Shown: positions 1 to 7,440 of the stretch, one piece after another
How positions within the stretch are numbered: the first letter of the stretch is position 1
How the letters are laid out: each line of letters begins with the position of its first letter
Origin: a virus
IMG/VR virus record: IMGVR_UViG_3300008267_000100
Location: 1 to 43,935 of that record
Length of the DNA stretch: 43,935 bases
Strand: one strand, 5' to 3'
Made by a program: the position numbers and the translations under genes
Notes under the pieces: model-generated
Told to the model about the DNA's origin: nothing
Database searches by the model: none
Seen by the model: the letters and a program-made list of their open reading frames with translations, nothing else

Positions 1-1
1 G

Positions 2-298
2 ATCAAGCAAAAGTATGATTTTCCAACTCAACTGTGTTTAGAGGTATCGTTTAATAAAGAGGATTGGTGTCGCGTAACTTGTGACACCTTTCGTGCTTTT
101 AAGGGGCCTCGTCGAATACAAGGTGAGTTATACAATGGAAAAGTTTACTATAAAGGAACAAATTACATATTTACTGGGAAGGTTAGGAAGCCTCGAGTAA
201 TAGAAATTACTGAACTAAATGCAAAACTTAAAAAGAAACATAGTCAACAAGTTGCAGTGGTTAGCACCGCAATCAGACGTAACGAAAAATTCCTCTAA
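2..298 (+). CDS. C-terminal part of an unidentified protein (5' truncated)
   Basis: An open frame runs in from the left edge and stops with TAA at 296-298, giving 98 residues of a protein whose start lies outside the window. It is rich in Lys, Arg and aromatic residues, with a stretch EVSFNKEDWCRVTCDTF and a basic tail. No family was recognised. The next gene most plausibly starts at 303, just after this stop, which fits the tight packing seen throughout. The frame is open to the window edge and collinear with the following genes, so it is probably real, but function is unknown. Confidence 0.6.
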   Translation: MKQKYDFPTQLCLEVSFNKEDWCRVTCDTFRAFKGPRRIQGELYNGKVYYKGTNYIFTGKVRKPRVIEITELNAKLKKKHSQQVAVVSTAIRRNEKFL

Positions 299-302
299 AC
301 GC

Positions 303-635
303 ATGTTAATAATCGCATCACTACTAGTATTTTTTCTCGCTCAATCTCTAGCTTGGGTTCAGATTAACGGTCAGTTTATTTGGCCTTGGATGAAGGATCA
401 TATGTTTGCTGTAAGCTTACTAGGAGTACCTATTAGCTACTTACTGATGCTAGCGACCAACTATGCGTACGCTGGAATGGATGGGAGGATTTGGCCTGGA
501 AGACTGTTGGCGTTTGCTGTTGGGATTGTTGTGTTTACGCTATTTACTACCATCCTCCTCAAGGAAGGGCTTACTGTCAAAACAATAATCAGCCTCATAT
601 TATCTTTTATTTTGATAGGGCTGCAGTTAGTGTGA
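303..635 (+). CDS. Small four-helix integral membrane protein
   Basis: The product has 110 residues from ATG 303. Four hydrophobic segments are visible (starting LIIASLLVFFLAQSLAW, then FAVSLLGVPISYLLMLA, RLLAFAVGIVVFTLF and TIISLILSFILIGLQL), so it should sit in the host inner membrane. An in-frame ATG at 219 would add 28 polar residues but would overlap the preceding gene by 80 bases; ATG 303 lies 5 bases after that gene's stop, so it is preferred. The short polar loops and Trp/Tyr residues at helix ends resemble small conserved membrane proteins of aquatic T4-like phages. No function can be assigned. Confidence 0.7.
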   Translation: MLIIASLLVFFLAQSLAWVQINGQFIWPWMKDHMFAVSLLGVPISYLLMLATNYAYAGMDGRIWPGRLLAFAVGIVVFTLFTTILLKEGLTVKTIISLILSFILIGLQLV

Positions 636-643
636 TTTTGTGC

Positions 644-652
644 TATTTATAA
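644..652 (+). promoter_or_regulatory. TATTTATAA motif, copy 1
   Basis: Exact TATTTATAA inside CTATTTATAATAG, 9 bases after the stop at 635. Unlike other copies it is far (93 bases) from the next start codon at 746. The repeated occurrence in intergenic gaps is seen directly; a role as late promoter or RNA-level signal is inferred. Confidence 0.45.
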
Positions 653-694
653 TAGGCGTTGCCAATAAAAAGTACCAAAAGCGAAAAATAGTTG

Positions 695-721
695 TTGACT
701 TTCTAAGTTTTTTGGTATACC
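695..721 (+). promoter_or_regulatory. Possible sigma70-type promoter
   Basis: TTGACT at 695-700 is followed after 15 bases by TATACC at 716-721, within a 110-base gap that is one of the largest in the window. The -35 match is good, but spacing is short and the -10 is imperfect; a second AT-rich element, TATATAAAT, lies just downstream at about 728-736. It could drive the small-gene operon that begins at 746. Confidence 0.25.
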
Positions 722-745
722 TTACATATATAAATCAAATTAGTT

Positions 746-928
746 ATGATATCAATGTTAGTTATTTTAGGAATTGCAATTGTAGTATTAGCGTTTGTTG
801 TTGTTAAGCAGTCATATGAAATTAGTAATTTAAAAGAAGCTGCTAAAGATAAAGATGCTAAGTACCACAGCTTATTGAGTTATATAGAAACTATGAAAGC
901 TGCTAAAACCACAAAGAAGTCACGATGA
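746..928 (+). CDS. Small single-pass membrane protein
   Basis: A 60-residue product with one N-terminal membrane span (MLVILGIAIVVLAFVVV) followed by a charged, probably helical or coiled-coil tail ending in KKSR. It would be anchored in the inner membrane with a cytoplasmic Lys-rich tail, though topology is inferred. Its stop overlaps the next start (ATGA at 925-928), suggesting translational coupling. Small one-span proteins like this are common in phage genomes and are often host-takeover or lysis-related accessories; nothing here picks one role. It is too long for a classic Rz1 and has no lipobox. Confidence 0.65.
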   Translation: MISMLVILGIAIVVLAFVVVKQSYEISNLKEAAKDKDAKYHSLLSYIETMKAAKTTKKSR

Positions 929-1341
929 GTTGTTTCAAATCCTTAGTTGATAGCAAGTTTATAGCTAATGCATGCGTTGAGATTCTCAAGGCTAAGCGGC
1001 TCTTAATTGAGGATATTACAATGATTGGTGGAGGTGTTAGTCATACATTCAATAGGGATCAGAGTAGACAGACCTACTATGAGGTAGGTAATATGCTTGG
1101 CTTTTTCCAAGAACTGTATCAGATTAACCTAAAAAAAAATCGCATCTACTACCTGCAGTACGAAAACTTCCTCATGGTTGTTTCCAATAGCAAAAAGCTT
1201 ATCGAATCTGCAATCGCAGCTTCCTATAATGTAAATGGTGACATTCCTGTCCATCGAGGACTTCACACCATCAACAAGACTAGAGTACATACTGTGCTAT
1301 TTAACACAGACTTTACTCTACCACCCTCTTCAGTAAATTAA
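925..1341 (+). CDS. Hypothetical protein
   Basis: A soluble-looking 138-residue protein with no signal peptide or membrane span. It contains a Gly-rich turn (MIGGGVSHTF) and mixed alpha/beta character. It overlaps the preceding gene by an ATGA and lies in the run of small genes before the sigma factor. No family was recognised and no catalytic motif is evident. Confidence 0.65.
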   Translation: MSCFKSLVDSKFIANACVEILKAKRLLIEDITMIGGGVSHTFNRDQSRQTYYEVGNMLGFFQELYQINLKKNRIYYLQYENFLMVVSNSKKLIESAIAASYNVNGDIPVHRGLHTINKTRVHTVLFNTDFTLPPSSVN

Positions 1342-1350
1342 CTTCATAAA

Positions 1351-1530
1351 ATGAGAAATAAACAAGTTATAGAGCAGCTTAACGATAAGGCTAAGCGAGC
1401 TGCGGAGCATCTATACAAAGATGCTGATTCTTACAAGCCTCACGTTACGATGGCCTATGTAAAGGATCAATTGCATCAAATTGTAAACGCCTTAGAACAG
1501 CAACAACAATATTTGGATCTAGAAGATTAA
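1351..1530 (+). CDS. Small hypothetical protein, 59 residues
   Basis: An ATG at 1351, 9 bases after the preceding stop, opens a 59-codon frame ending TAA at 1528-1530, two bases before the next start at 1533. The product begins MRNKQVIEQLNDKAKRAAEH and is predicted largely helical, charged and Gln-rich (ALEQQQQYLDLED at the C-terminus), with no membrane span. It exactly fills what would otherwise be a 191-base gap, which is the strongest argument that it is real. No function is recognised. Confidence 0.6.
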   Translation: MRNKQVIEQLNDKAKRAAEHLYKDADSYKPHVTMAYVKDQLHQIVNALEQQQQYLDLED

Positions 1531-1532
1531 GT

Positions 1533-1949
1533 ATGGCAACCGTGGAGTGTTTGAATTGTGGGGCATTGTTTCATAATCGACCTGCAGGCACTAAAATTTT
1601 AATGTGCTACGACTGTGTTCGTGAAGAAATCCACCCTAAGCTTGAAATGCAAGCAACCTTCAAGCAAAAGCGAGATGGATATCCTCGAGGTTGGAAATTC
1701 AAGAAATTATTTGTACATTCAGATGGTACAGTATATCATAGTGGTATTGAGCAACCTGATCTGAAAGGATCCCTACCTCCTACTCCTATTGAGGTTGTAC
1801 CTAAAAAATCAAAGCACGAAAAGGAAAGGGAACGTCAGGCTGCACTTGTACAGCTGCAGAAGTTGAAAAAGCAGTTAGCTAAAGAGACTCGCAAGACATA
1901 CGCAGCCAAGTTACAAGCAAAAATTAAAAAGTTACAAAAGCAAATATGA
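1533..1949 (+). CDS. Zinc-ribbon protein with C-terminal coiled coil
   Basis: The 138-residue product has an N-terminal four-Cys zinc ribbon: CLNC at residues 6-9 and CYDC at about 25-28. A central block reads YPRGWKFKKLFVHSDGTVYH, and a Lys/Gln-rich helix likely forms a coiled coil from about residue 90 to the end. The central block, with its Gly-Trp and DG turn, resembles conserved hypothetical proteins of T4-like aquatic phages. Zinc ribbons of this type often bind nucleic acid or protein partners, but no function is established. The stop overlaps the next start (ATGA at 1946-1949). Confidence 0.7.
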   Translation: MATVECLNCGALFHNRPAGTKILMCYDCVREEIHPKLEMQATFKQKRDGYPRGWKFKKLFVHSDGTVYHSGIEQPDLKGSLPPTPIEVVPKKSKHEKERERQAALVQLQKLKKQLAKETRKTYAAKLQAKIKKLQKQI

Positions 1950-2698
1950 AAAATTTCACAGCAGAAGAGTTACAGCAAAATTACACAAAGTTTATCACCT
2001 ACATCGATAAGTACATAACTGGTGATCGTAAAGATCAATTAAAGAGATTGTATGAGGAGCATGCTGAGCGTATCATGTTAATGCCTGCTAGTGGTACTGA
2101 ACACTACCACAATTGTTTTGCCGGAGGTTATGTTGATCACGTTATTCGAGTAATTGAGGGAGCTCTTTCAATTAAAACTGTTTGGGAAAACTTTGGTAGT
2201 AATATTAACTTTACCGATGAGGAGCTTATATTTGCTGCACTTAACCATGATCTAGGAAAGATTGGTTCTGAGGAAAGTGAGATGTATATCCTAAACGACT
2301 CAGAATGGCATCGCAAAAACCAAGGTAAAATTTACAAGAATAATCCAGCTAATAGCTTTATGACTGTCCCAGATAGAAGCTTGAAGCTTTTAGCTGACAG
2401 AGGTATTCGTGTATCGGAAAACGAGTGGTTTGGTATTAAGTTGCACGATGGTATGTATGATGAAGGTAATAAACACTACTACATCAGCTACGATGTCAAC
2501 TCACGACTACGTACTAGCTTACCTTACATACTCCATCAAGCCGATCAGATGGCTGCAAGAGTAGAGTACGAAGCTTGGTCATTGGAAAATACCGGTGAAC
2601 CAAAGCCAAGAACCAAATCAAATATACAAACCACATCAGCACTTAGCGACTCACAAAAGAGCGATTTAATGAGTGCCTTTAATGATTTATTCAAATGA
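1946..2698 (+). CDS. HD-domain metal-dependent phosphohydrolase
   Basis: A 250-residue protein carrying the HD-superfamily metal ligands in order: H65 (GGYVDH), H101-D102 (LNHDLGKIG) and D200 (LPYILHQAD); KLHDG (H167) lies between them. This H...HD...D arrangement is that of phosphohydrolases acting on nucleotides or related phosphate esters. Members include dNTP triphosphohydrolases, 5'-nucleotidases and YhaM-like exonuclease partners; the substrate cannot be read from sequence. The C-terminus is polar and may be flexible. It is translationally coupled to both neighbours (ATGA at 1946 and 2695) and sits two genes upstream of the late sigma factor. A role in nucleotide metabolism or signalling during infection is inferred. 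Confidence 0.8.
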   Translation: MKNFTAEELQQNYTKFITYIDKYITGDRKDQLKRLYEEHAERIMLMPASGTEHYHNCFAGGYVDHVIRVIEGALSIKTVWENFGSNINFTDEELIFAALNHDLGKIGSEESEMYILNDSEWHRKNQGKIYKNNPANSFMTVPDRSLKLLADRGIRVSENEWFGIKLHDGMYDEGNKHYYISYDVNSRLRTSLPYILHQADQMAARVEYEAWSLENTGEPKPRTKSNIQTTSALSDSQKSDLMSAFNDLFK

Positions 2699-3003
2699 TA
2701 ACTGCAATAGTGATATTATCAATCCTAGTTGGATTACTGGGATATACAACGTATATTAACTATAAGAGATACATAAAAGCTGTCGAGTACGCTGAGAATG
2801 GCTTTTTTGTTTACAACTCATTTATAGTTAATTTATATGTTAAATTTCGAGATACGTTAAGTGCAATGAAGGCTGCTGATGCAAGGGGTTCCTTTCAAGC
2901 AGATGATGAAGTTGGAGTAACTTTTGAATACCTTAAAGAGCAAATTGACGATCTCGATGAATTCATAAAAAAGTATGTCGAAGCCCAAGAAGAAGTCAAC
3001 TAA
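2695..3003 (+). CDS. Single-pass membrane protein, hypothetical
   Basis: A 102-residue protein with an N-terminal membrane anchor (ITAIVILSILVGLLGYTTYI) followed by a soluble, acidic helical part ending in EEVN. It begins at an ATGA overlap with the HD gene, and its 3' end overlaps the sigma factor gene by 29 bases, so the three are probably one translationally coupled unit. Anchored acidic-helix proteins of this size recur next to the late sigma gene in some T4-like phages, but no role is known to me. Confidence 0.7.
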   Translation: MITAIVILSILVGLLGYTTYINYKRYIKAVEYAENGFFVYNSFIVNLYVKFRDTLSAMKAADARGSFQADDEVGVTFEYLKEQIDDLDEFIKKYVEAQEEVN

Positions 3004-3679
3004 GAACTACTACTTTACATCTGATGTTGATGTAGCTATCAAGCAACTCAATACCGTACATGACCCTGCAGAGAGAGATAGATTGTATCGTCGTGAGATA
3101 CAACCAGCCTTTGAAAAATTGGTTGAGAACATTATCCACACCTTCAAATTCTACTACACAGACGGTCAATCAATTAAGGATTTGCAACACGAAGTTGTTA
3201 GTTTTTTAGTTGAAAAACTACCAAAATTTACTTCCGATAAAGGAAAGGCTTTTAGTTACTTTAGTATTGTAGCTAAAAACTACTTAATACTGAGTAATAA
3301 TAAGAACTTTAAGAAGCTCGTAGAAAGTGAGCAAATTGAAACTGCAGGTGATAAGAGTTCTATACTAGTTGTCGAAGAAGAAAATATTCAAATCGATCAC
3401 TTTGTGCAGGAGATGATTGATTACTTTGATGAGAATTTAGAAAAGGTTTATCCTAAAAGAACTGATCAAGCTGTTGTAGGGGCGGTAATAGAGCTATTCC
3501 GTCGCAAAGAAACTCTAGAGATTTTTAACAAAAAAGCATTGTACATTTACATTCGAGAAATGACAAATGCAAACACTCAGTTTGTAACTAAGGTAGTTAA
3601 GTCTTTAAAAGAGAAGTATGTTAAAATGTTTAATGACTACGACCGCTTAGGGTATATACCTCGCAACATAATCTATTAA
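2975..3679 (+). CDS. gp55: Late-transcription sigma factor, gp55-like
   Basis: The 234-residue product resembles phage late sigma factors of the T4 gp55 type, which direct host RNA polymerase to late promoters together with the sliding clamp. The best evidence is a sigma region-2-like block at about residues 65-105: DGQSIKDLQHEVVSFLVEKL, then FTSDKGKAFSYFSIVAKNYL, matching the motif where gp55 homologues show a K-F-x-x-x-K-[GT]-x-A-F-x-Y-F pattern. The N-terminus is basic (KPKKKSTK). It starts inside the end of the preceding membrane-protein gene. It is the natural candidate to read whatever late promoters control the structural genes downstream. The gp55 family diverges strongly, so the call rests on region 2 and context. 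Confidence 0.75.
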   Translation: MSKPKKKSTKNYYFTSDVDVAIKQLNTVHDPAERDRLYRREIQPAFEKLVENIIHTFKFYYTDGQSIKDLQHEVVSFLVEKLPKFTSDKGKAFSYFSIVAKNYLILSNNKNFKKLVESEQIETAGDKSSILVVEEENIQIDHFVQEMIDYFDENLEKVYPKRTDQAVVGAVIELFRRKETLEIFNKKALYIYIREMTNANTQFVTKVVKSLKEKYVKMFNDYDRLGYIPRNIIY

Positions 3680-3927
3680 TGATAATATACTATAGTCAGG
3701 AAGAACTAATTAAGTTTATCCAGGCTGAGATAAGAGCTTGGGAAAAAATAGGAGGTGGACCAAATGTATACGCCTTTGAATTTGACCCCAAATCAACCGA
3801 TCCCAAAACTCTGCAAGAGCTTGGCTACTATAGTAATCCTGATTCTTGGATCGCAGGAGCAAGAATTAAAGCGCTTAACGATCTAATGGTTCAAGTGCAA
3901 AATGCAGCAACTCCAATAAAAAAGTAA
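3679..3927 (+). CDS. Hypothetical protein, 82 residues
   Basis: A small soluble protein with a segment YAFEFDPKSTDPKTLQELGY and no Cys, signal or membrane span. The start at 3679 overlaps the last base of the sigma gene's stop (TAATG), so it is co-translated. No family was recognised. A gap with the TATTTAT motif follows, so this is probably the last gene of the regulatory operon. Confidence 0.6.
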   Translation: MIIYYSQEELIKFIQAEIRAWEKIGGGPNVYAFEFDPKSTDPKTLQELGYYSNPDSWIAGARIKALNDLMVQVQNAATPIKK

Positions 3928-3935
3928 TTTGGTTC

Positions 3936-3944
3936 TATTTATTA
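3936..3944 (+). promoter_or_regulatory. TATTTATTA motif, copy 2
   Basis: Variant TATTTATTA within CTATTTATTAG, 13 bases before ATG 3958, in a 30-base gap that opens the spike and baseplate region. Its placement at the start of the structural gene run supports a late-expression signal; mechanism inferred. Confidence 0.5.
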
Positions 3945-3957
3945 GAAATCTGTAGCT

Positions 3958-4299
3958 ATGGATAAGGATAGTGTTTTATTTGACGATAAGAGCTTTAGCG
4001 ATTTGTTGCGTGATGTTTACAACAACACAAAGAAGAAGGAAACTCAAATTAACGGATTAATTGATCAATTAAAAAACCTAATCCGCAATATCACAGACGC
4101 ATCGATGATGGTACCAATGATTAAAGAGTACTTAGAAGTGTCTGTAAAAAACGATGATAACCTTGTGAGGTTGACGGCAATCATACAACGTCTTATCGTA
4201 TCTAACGACAAAGGTTCGAAAGATGAGCTAGGGCTCTCTGAACAAGAAAAAGCACAACTCCTATCAGAAGCTCAGGACATTTTAGATAAGTCCAAATGA
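3958..4299 (+). CDS. Hypothetical helical protein preceding the spike genes
   Basis: A 113-residue protein, almost entirely helical by composition, with a hydrophobic-patterned segment ITDASMMVPMIKEYLEVSVK and an acidic C-terminus. It begins a new transcription or translation unit after the TATTTAT motif and overlaps the first spike gene by an ATGA at 4296-4299. Its position directly before the three spike paralogues suggests a spike or baseplate assembly helper or minor structural part; that is inference from position only. Confidence 0.65.
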   Translation: MDKDSVLFDDKSFSDLLRDVYNNTKKKETQINGLIDQLKNLIRNITDASMMVPMIKEYLEVSVKNDDNLVRLTAIIQRLIVSNDKGSKDELGLSEQEKAQLLSEAQDILDKSK

Positions 4300-5885
4300 G
4301 TAGCTTATTCAAAGGTTTAACTGAAGATTTCAGATCACAAACCCCATCTAATAACAACCTATCAGATGAGGGTGAGGTTTTTATTGCTCAGGTATTAGAG
4401 GTAATAAAAAACACAACCGATCTTGAAGGCTTAAAACAAGAGCCTGCTGCTACCGGGCTTATTCGATTCAACAAAACAACTCTAGCTAAGAGACCAGAAA
4501 GCGCAGCTGCATCAGTTGCAGAACCTCTGGATAGAGCAAACTATAGATTGCCATTAGCTGGTGAACAGGTGCTTGTTGTAAGGCGGATCGATCGATACTA
4601 CTACTTCAATGTCATGTCGCCTTTATTGGGCATGCTACTAAACATAGATCCAACTCTATTGTTGTCTCCCTATGAGTCAAGTGACTTATCGGATGTAGAG
4701 GTGGATCCAGATGTCGAAGCAATACGATTTGAATTAAGACATGATTTTGAGCAGGAAACTCTAAAGAAAAAAACAAGCCTACAAACAAGACCGAGAGAAG
4801 GTGAAACTATCTTAGAGGGTAGGATGGGTGGAGTTATTAAACTGACTCACACAAATACAAAGGAAGGTGTTTGGGATAAAGAGAAGCAGATAACTAATTT
4901 GGGAATTAGTGAAAATGGAGATCCAATGCTCGTGATCAAATCCCATGTCAGAGAAAAAAACTCTGAATTTGATATAACACAAACAAACGCACTTGAAGAC
5001 GACAACATAAACGTGGATAGATCAAGTCTATATTTAACTACTACTCAAGTCGTCCCACTACAAGTTCTTACTAGCCGCAAAATGTATAGCTGGAATCTGC
5101 CTTTATTCCAAGGGAAGTTTGCACTAGCAGATGATCCCTCGGCAAGATTTAGCTCAATGTTCCCTGAATTGAGTTATGACCCAAATTTTGTACCATCGGT
5201 GGACGTGTCTGGTTTACAGGCACAAGTAGGGCCTGGTGGAGTAGTTAGTGGTGTTAACGATTCCGGAGTACCAGGATCAAGTGCAACTGCAAAGTCAATA
5301 GACGATCTGAAGGTGAAGTTTCAAAGTCTAGGATACAGCTGGCCAGGCCAATTACACTTTGTAGGAATTAGATCATCAACAAACATTAATACAGGTGGTG
5401 GTGTTGCTACTAAAAACAGATTTGCCGACTTGGTAGGTTATGTAGACGAAACAGTATCTCCGCCAGTTGTTAAATTCTTTCCAGCAACAACAGTACCAGG
5501 TAAATCTTATCTAAGAACCTTTTACCCAGGCCAAAATAGAACAGCTATTCTGATGCCGGCTCAATATAAAAATGGGTTCAAGATTGGAATACACATAGAG
5601 TACAAGGCGTTTAGACAGAACGCTGTATTTGGGATATTTAATGACCGAAACCAAGACGACGTACCAGACTCAACACCATCCGACACTGCGTCAGGTGGAA
5701 ACTATGGAATAAATTTGCACCGTGCTGGAGCTAACTACCTTGCCACTACCGTAGACAATTATAGTGCTGGCTGCCAAGTACTCCAGCAAAACATACACCT
5801 TCAAGAGATGCTTCGTGCTGCTGAAGCAGCTTCGTCGATTATGGGCACTACTTCCTTTACTTACACTCTAATAATGTCTTTTTAA
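4296..5885 (+). CDS. gp5-like spike/hub protein with L,D-transpeptidase-like domain (paralogue 1)
   Basis: A 529-residue protein. Residues 1-300 match its two downstream paralogues: an OB-fold-like stretch (LDRANYRLPLAGEQVLVV, about 78-95), the block EGETILEGRMGGVIKL (about 168-183), GDPMLVIK, and NVDRSSLYLTTTQ (about 239-251), as in gp5 baseplate proteins of marine T4-like phages. A Gly-rich linker (about 305-325) leads to a unique C-terminal domain with H475, then S490-A-G492-C493 in GINLHRAG...YSAGCQV. The H-x14-S-x-G-C spacing is the catalytic signature of L,D-transpeptidase/YkuD-type cysteine enzymes, although the usual Arg after Cys-x is not present. It should sit at the tail tip and cut murein during entry. 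The first half is solid; the enzyme class is inferred from a short motif. Confidence 0.8.
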   Translation: MSSLFKGLTEDFRSQTPSNNNLSDEGEVFIAQVLEVIKNTTDLEGLKQEPAATGLIRFNKTTLAKRPESAAASVAEPLDRANYRLPLAGEQVLVVRRIDRYYYFNVMSPLLGMLLNIDPTLLLSPYESSDLSDVEVDPDVEAIRFELRHDFEQETLKKKTSLQTRPREGETILEGRMGGVIKLTHTNTKEGVWDKEKQITNLGISENGDPMLVIKSHVREKNSEFDITQTNALEDDNINVDRSSLYLTTTQVVPLQVLTSRKMYSWNLPLFQGKFALADDPSARFSSMFPELSYDPNFVPSVDVSGLQAQVGPGGVVSGVNDSGVPGSSATAKSIDDLKVKFQSLGYSWPGQLHFVGIRSSTNINTGGGVATKNRFADLVGYVDETVSPPVVKFFPATTVPGKSYLRTFYPGQNRTAILMPAQYKNGFKIGIHIEYKAFRQNAVFGIFNDRNQDDVPDSTPSDTASGGNYGINLHRAGANYLATTVDNYSAGCQVLQQNIHLQEMLRAAEAASSIMGTTSFTYTLIMSF

Positions 5886-5886
5886 T

Positions 5887-7434
5887 ATGAGTAGTTTATT
5901 TCAAGGATTATTTGAACACATTGACAAGTATAGGTCGACTCCTTTACCATCCAACGTTTCTCCCGATACATTAATCTTAGGACAAGTGCTTAAAGTGTTA
6001 ACAGGAGAGGAGCTTGAAGAAGGTGCCAATAAAGGAGACTTTGATAGCTTAGCAGATCCAATGGAGCCTTTAAAGTATGCTGGGTTAATTTTATTCAAAG
6101 CCGACAAACTAGATGGATACAAGTATGAAAACGAAGTTAGTCGCATTGCTCTTCCTATAGACAGGAGTAACTACAGACTTCCTATACCAGGTGAGATAGT
6201 ACTGCTAGTTGCTGCAGTAAGTGATAACGCACTGTCTTCGGATAAGGTATATTATTACACTAATATTATTACTGGAAAGGATCCTATACGCAATACATCA
6301 AGCCCATACAAACTAACTGGAGCAAGTAGAGTTACAAAACCACCAGCAATACAACTACCAGGTGCTCTTGCAGCTGCCCAAGACGAATTCTCATCACGCT
6401 TTGAAAAGCGATTTGCCCACAACACTCACACTATGACTAAAGAAGGAAAAGTTGTTCCTTTGATGCGTGAAGGTGATAAAATCGTAGAAGGGCGTTTTGG
6501 AGGTTCGATAAAGTTTACAAGTACTATCGCTAAGGTTGCACCTCAAGCTTGGCCCAACTCTCCTTTAGGAAAAAACGTAGTTGATAATAGCAATGACGGA
6601 GATCCCTTTATCATTATAAAAAACACAAAACCAATACTAGCAGAAAACGATCCAACTGACAAAGTAACTCTAGTTGACGATGACATTAACGCTGATATGA
6701 GTAGTATATACGTTAATACATCACAACCAATCCCACTAATTGTAGGAAGTAGTAAAAAAATGTACACATGGAATATAGAAATAGAATCTAAACCTGATTC
6801 CATATTCGCTTCTATTGACAAAGAGACTGTCCGCTTGCAAGAATTTTTTCCTGATACGTATGATCCAAATCAAGTAGTAACTGGAACGGCACAAATATCA
6901 ATCCTAAACACCGGTGGAGAATTATCAGGGCTAGTACCGGGAGGTGTCGGTACAGGAGGACCATTAGGTACAAATGGAAATTTAGGTGACGATGTGATGA
7001 AACCAATTGGTCAAGGTCGACATAAGCTAGCAATAGAAGCAGCAGACGCTTTTATTAGAATGGCTGACGCTGCTCGAGCAGTAGGAGTTAACCCAGTAGT
7101 TACAGACTCCTATAGACCCTTTTCTGTTCAAGATGCTATATTCGATTGGGATCTATATGTAGCTACAGGAGGAGATCGGACGCATACAGCAGCAAATTTT
7201 ACACGAAGTGCAAAGCGTAAAAAGAAAGGAACAAATGGAACAGTAGCTGTAGCATTCCCAGGAACTTCAAACCATGGATGGGGAAAAGCAATTGACATCT
7301 CAGGCGCTGCATGGAAAAAGTTTGTTAGAAATCGTGGTGTAGAGTTTGGATGGTCTTGGTATGAAGGAAGGCAAGTTAATGAAGATTGGCACTTTACCTA
7401 CGATCCAACAAAAAAAGATATATGGCCAGCATAA
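5887..7434 (+). CDS. gp5-like spike/hub protein with M15 (VanY-type) peptidase domain (paralogue 2)
   Basis: A 515-residue paralogue of its neighbours, starting MSSLFQGL one base after the previous stop. It shares the OB-like part (IDRSNYRLPIPGEIVLLV), EGDKIVEGRFGGSIKF, GDPFIIIK and DDDINADMSSIYVNTSQ. A Gly-rich linker (about 338-365) joins a C-terminal M15 zinc peptidase. The signature S461-N-H463-G-W-G466-K-A468-I-D470 fits SxHxxGxAxD, and E499-D-W501-H502 provides the catalytic Glu and third zinc ligand; the DSYRPFSVQ stretch upstream is the usual M15 substrate loop. M15 enzymes are D-Ala-D-Ala carboxypeptidases or L-Ala-D-Glu endopeptidases; which applies is unclear. Likely role: cutting peptide cross-links at the tail tip during DNA delivery. 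Confidence 0.87.
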   Translation: MSSLFQGLFEHIDKYRSTPLPSNVSPDTLILGQVLKVLTGEELEEGANKGDFDSLADPMEPLKYAGLILFKADKLDGYKYENEVSRIALPIDRSNYRLPIPGEIVLLVAAVSDNALSSDKVYYYTNIITGKDPIRNTSSPYKLTGASRVTKPPAIQLPGALAAAQDEFSSRFEKRFAHNTHTMTKEGKVVPLMREGDKIVEGRFGGSIKFTSTIAKVAPQAWPNSPLGKNVVDNSNDGDPFIIIKNTKPILAENDPTDKVTLVDDDINADMSSIYVNTSQPIPLIVGSSKKMYTWNIEIESKPDSIFASIDKETVRLQEFFPDTYDPNQVVTGTAQISILNTGGELSGLVPGGVGTGGPLGTNGNLGDDVMKPIGQGRHKLAIEAADAFIRMADAARAVGVNPVVTDSYRPFSVQDAIFDWDLYVATGGDRTHTAANFTRSAKRKKKGTNGTVAVAFPGTSNHGWGKAIDISGAAWKKFVRNRGVEFGWSWYEGRQVNEDWHFTYDPTKKDIWPA

Positions 7435-7440
7435 TATAAT

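Noticed and set aside
219-302. Alternative upstream start (ATG 219) for the first membrane protein
   Set aside because: It would overlap the preceding open frame, which ends at 298, by 80 bases; ATG 303 gives normal spacing and starts at the first membrane span. Not excluded.
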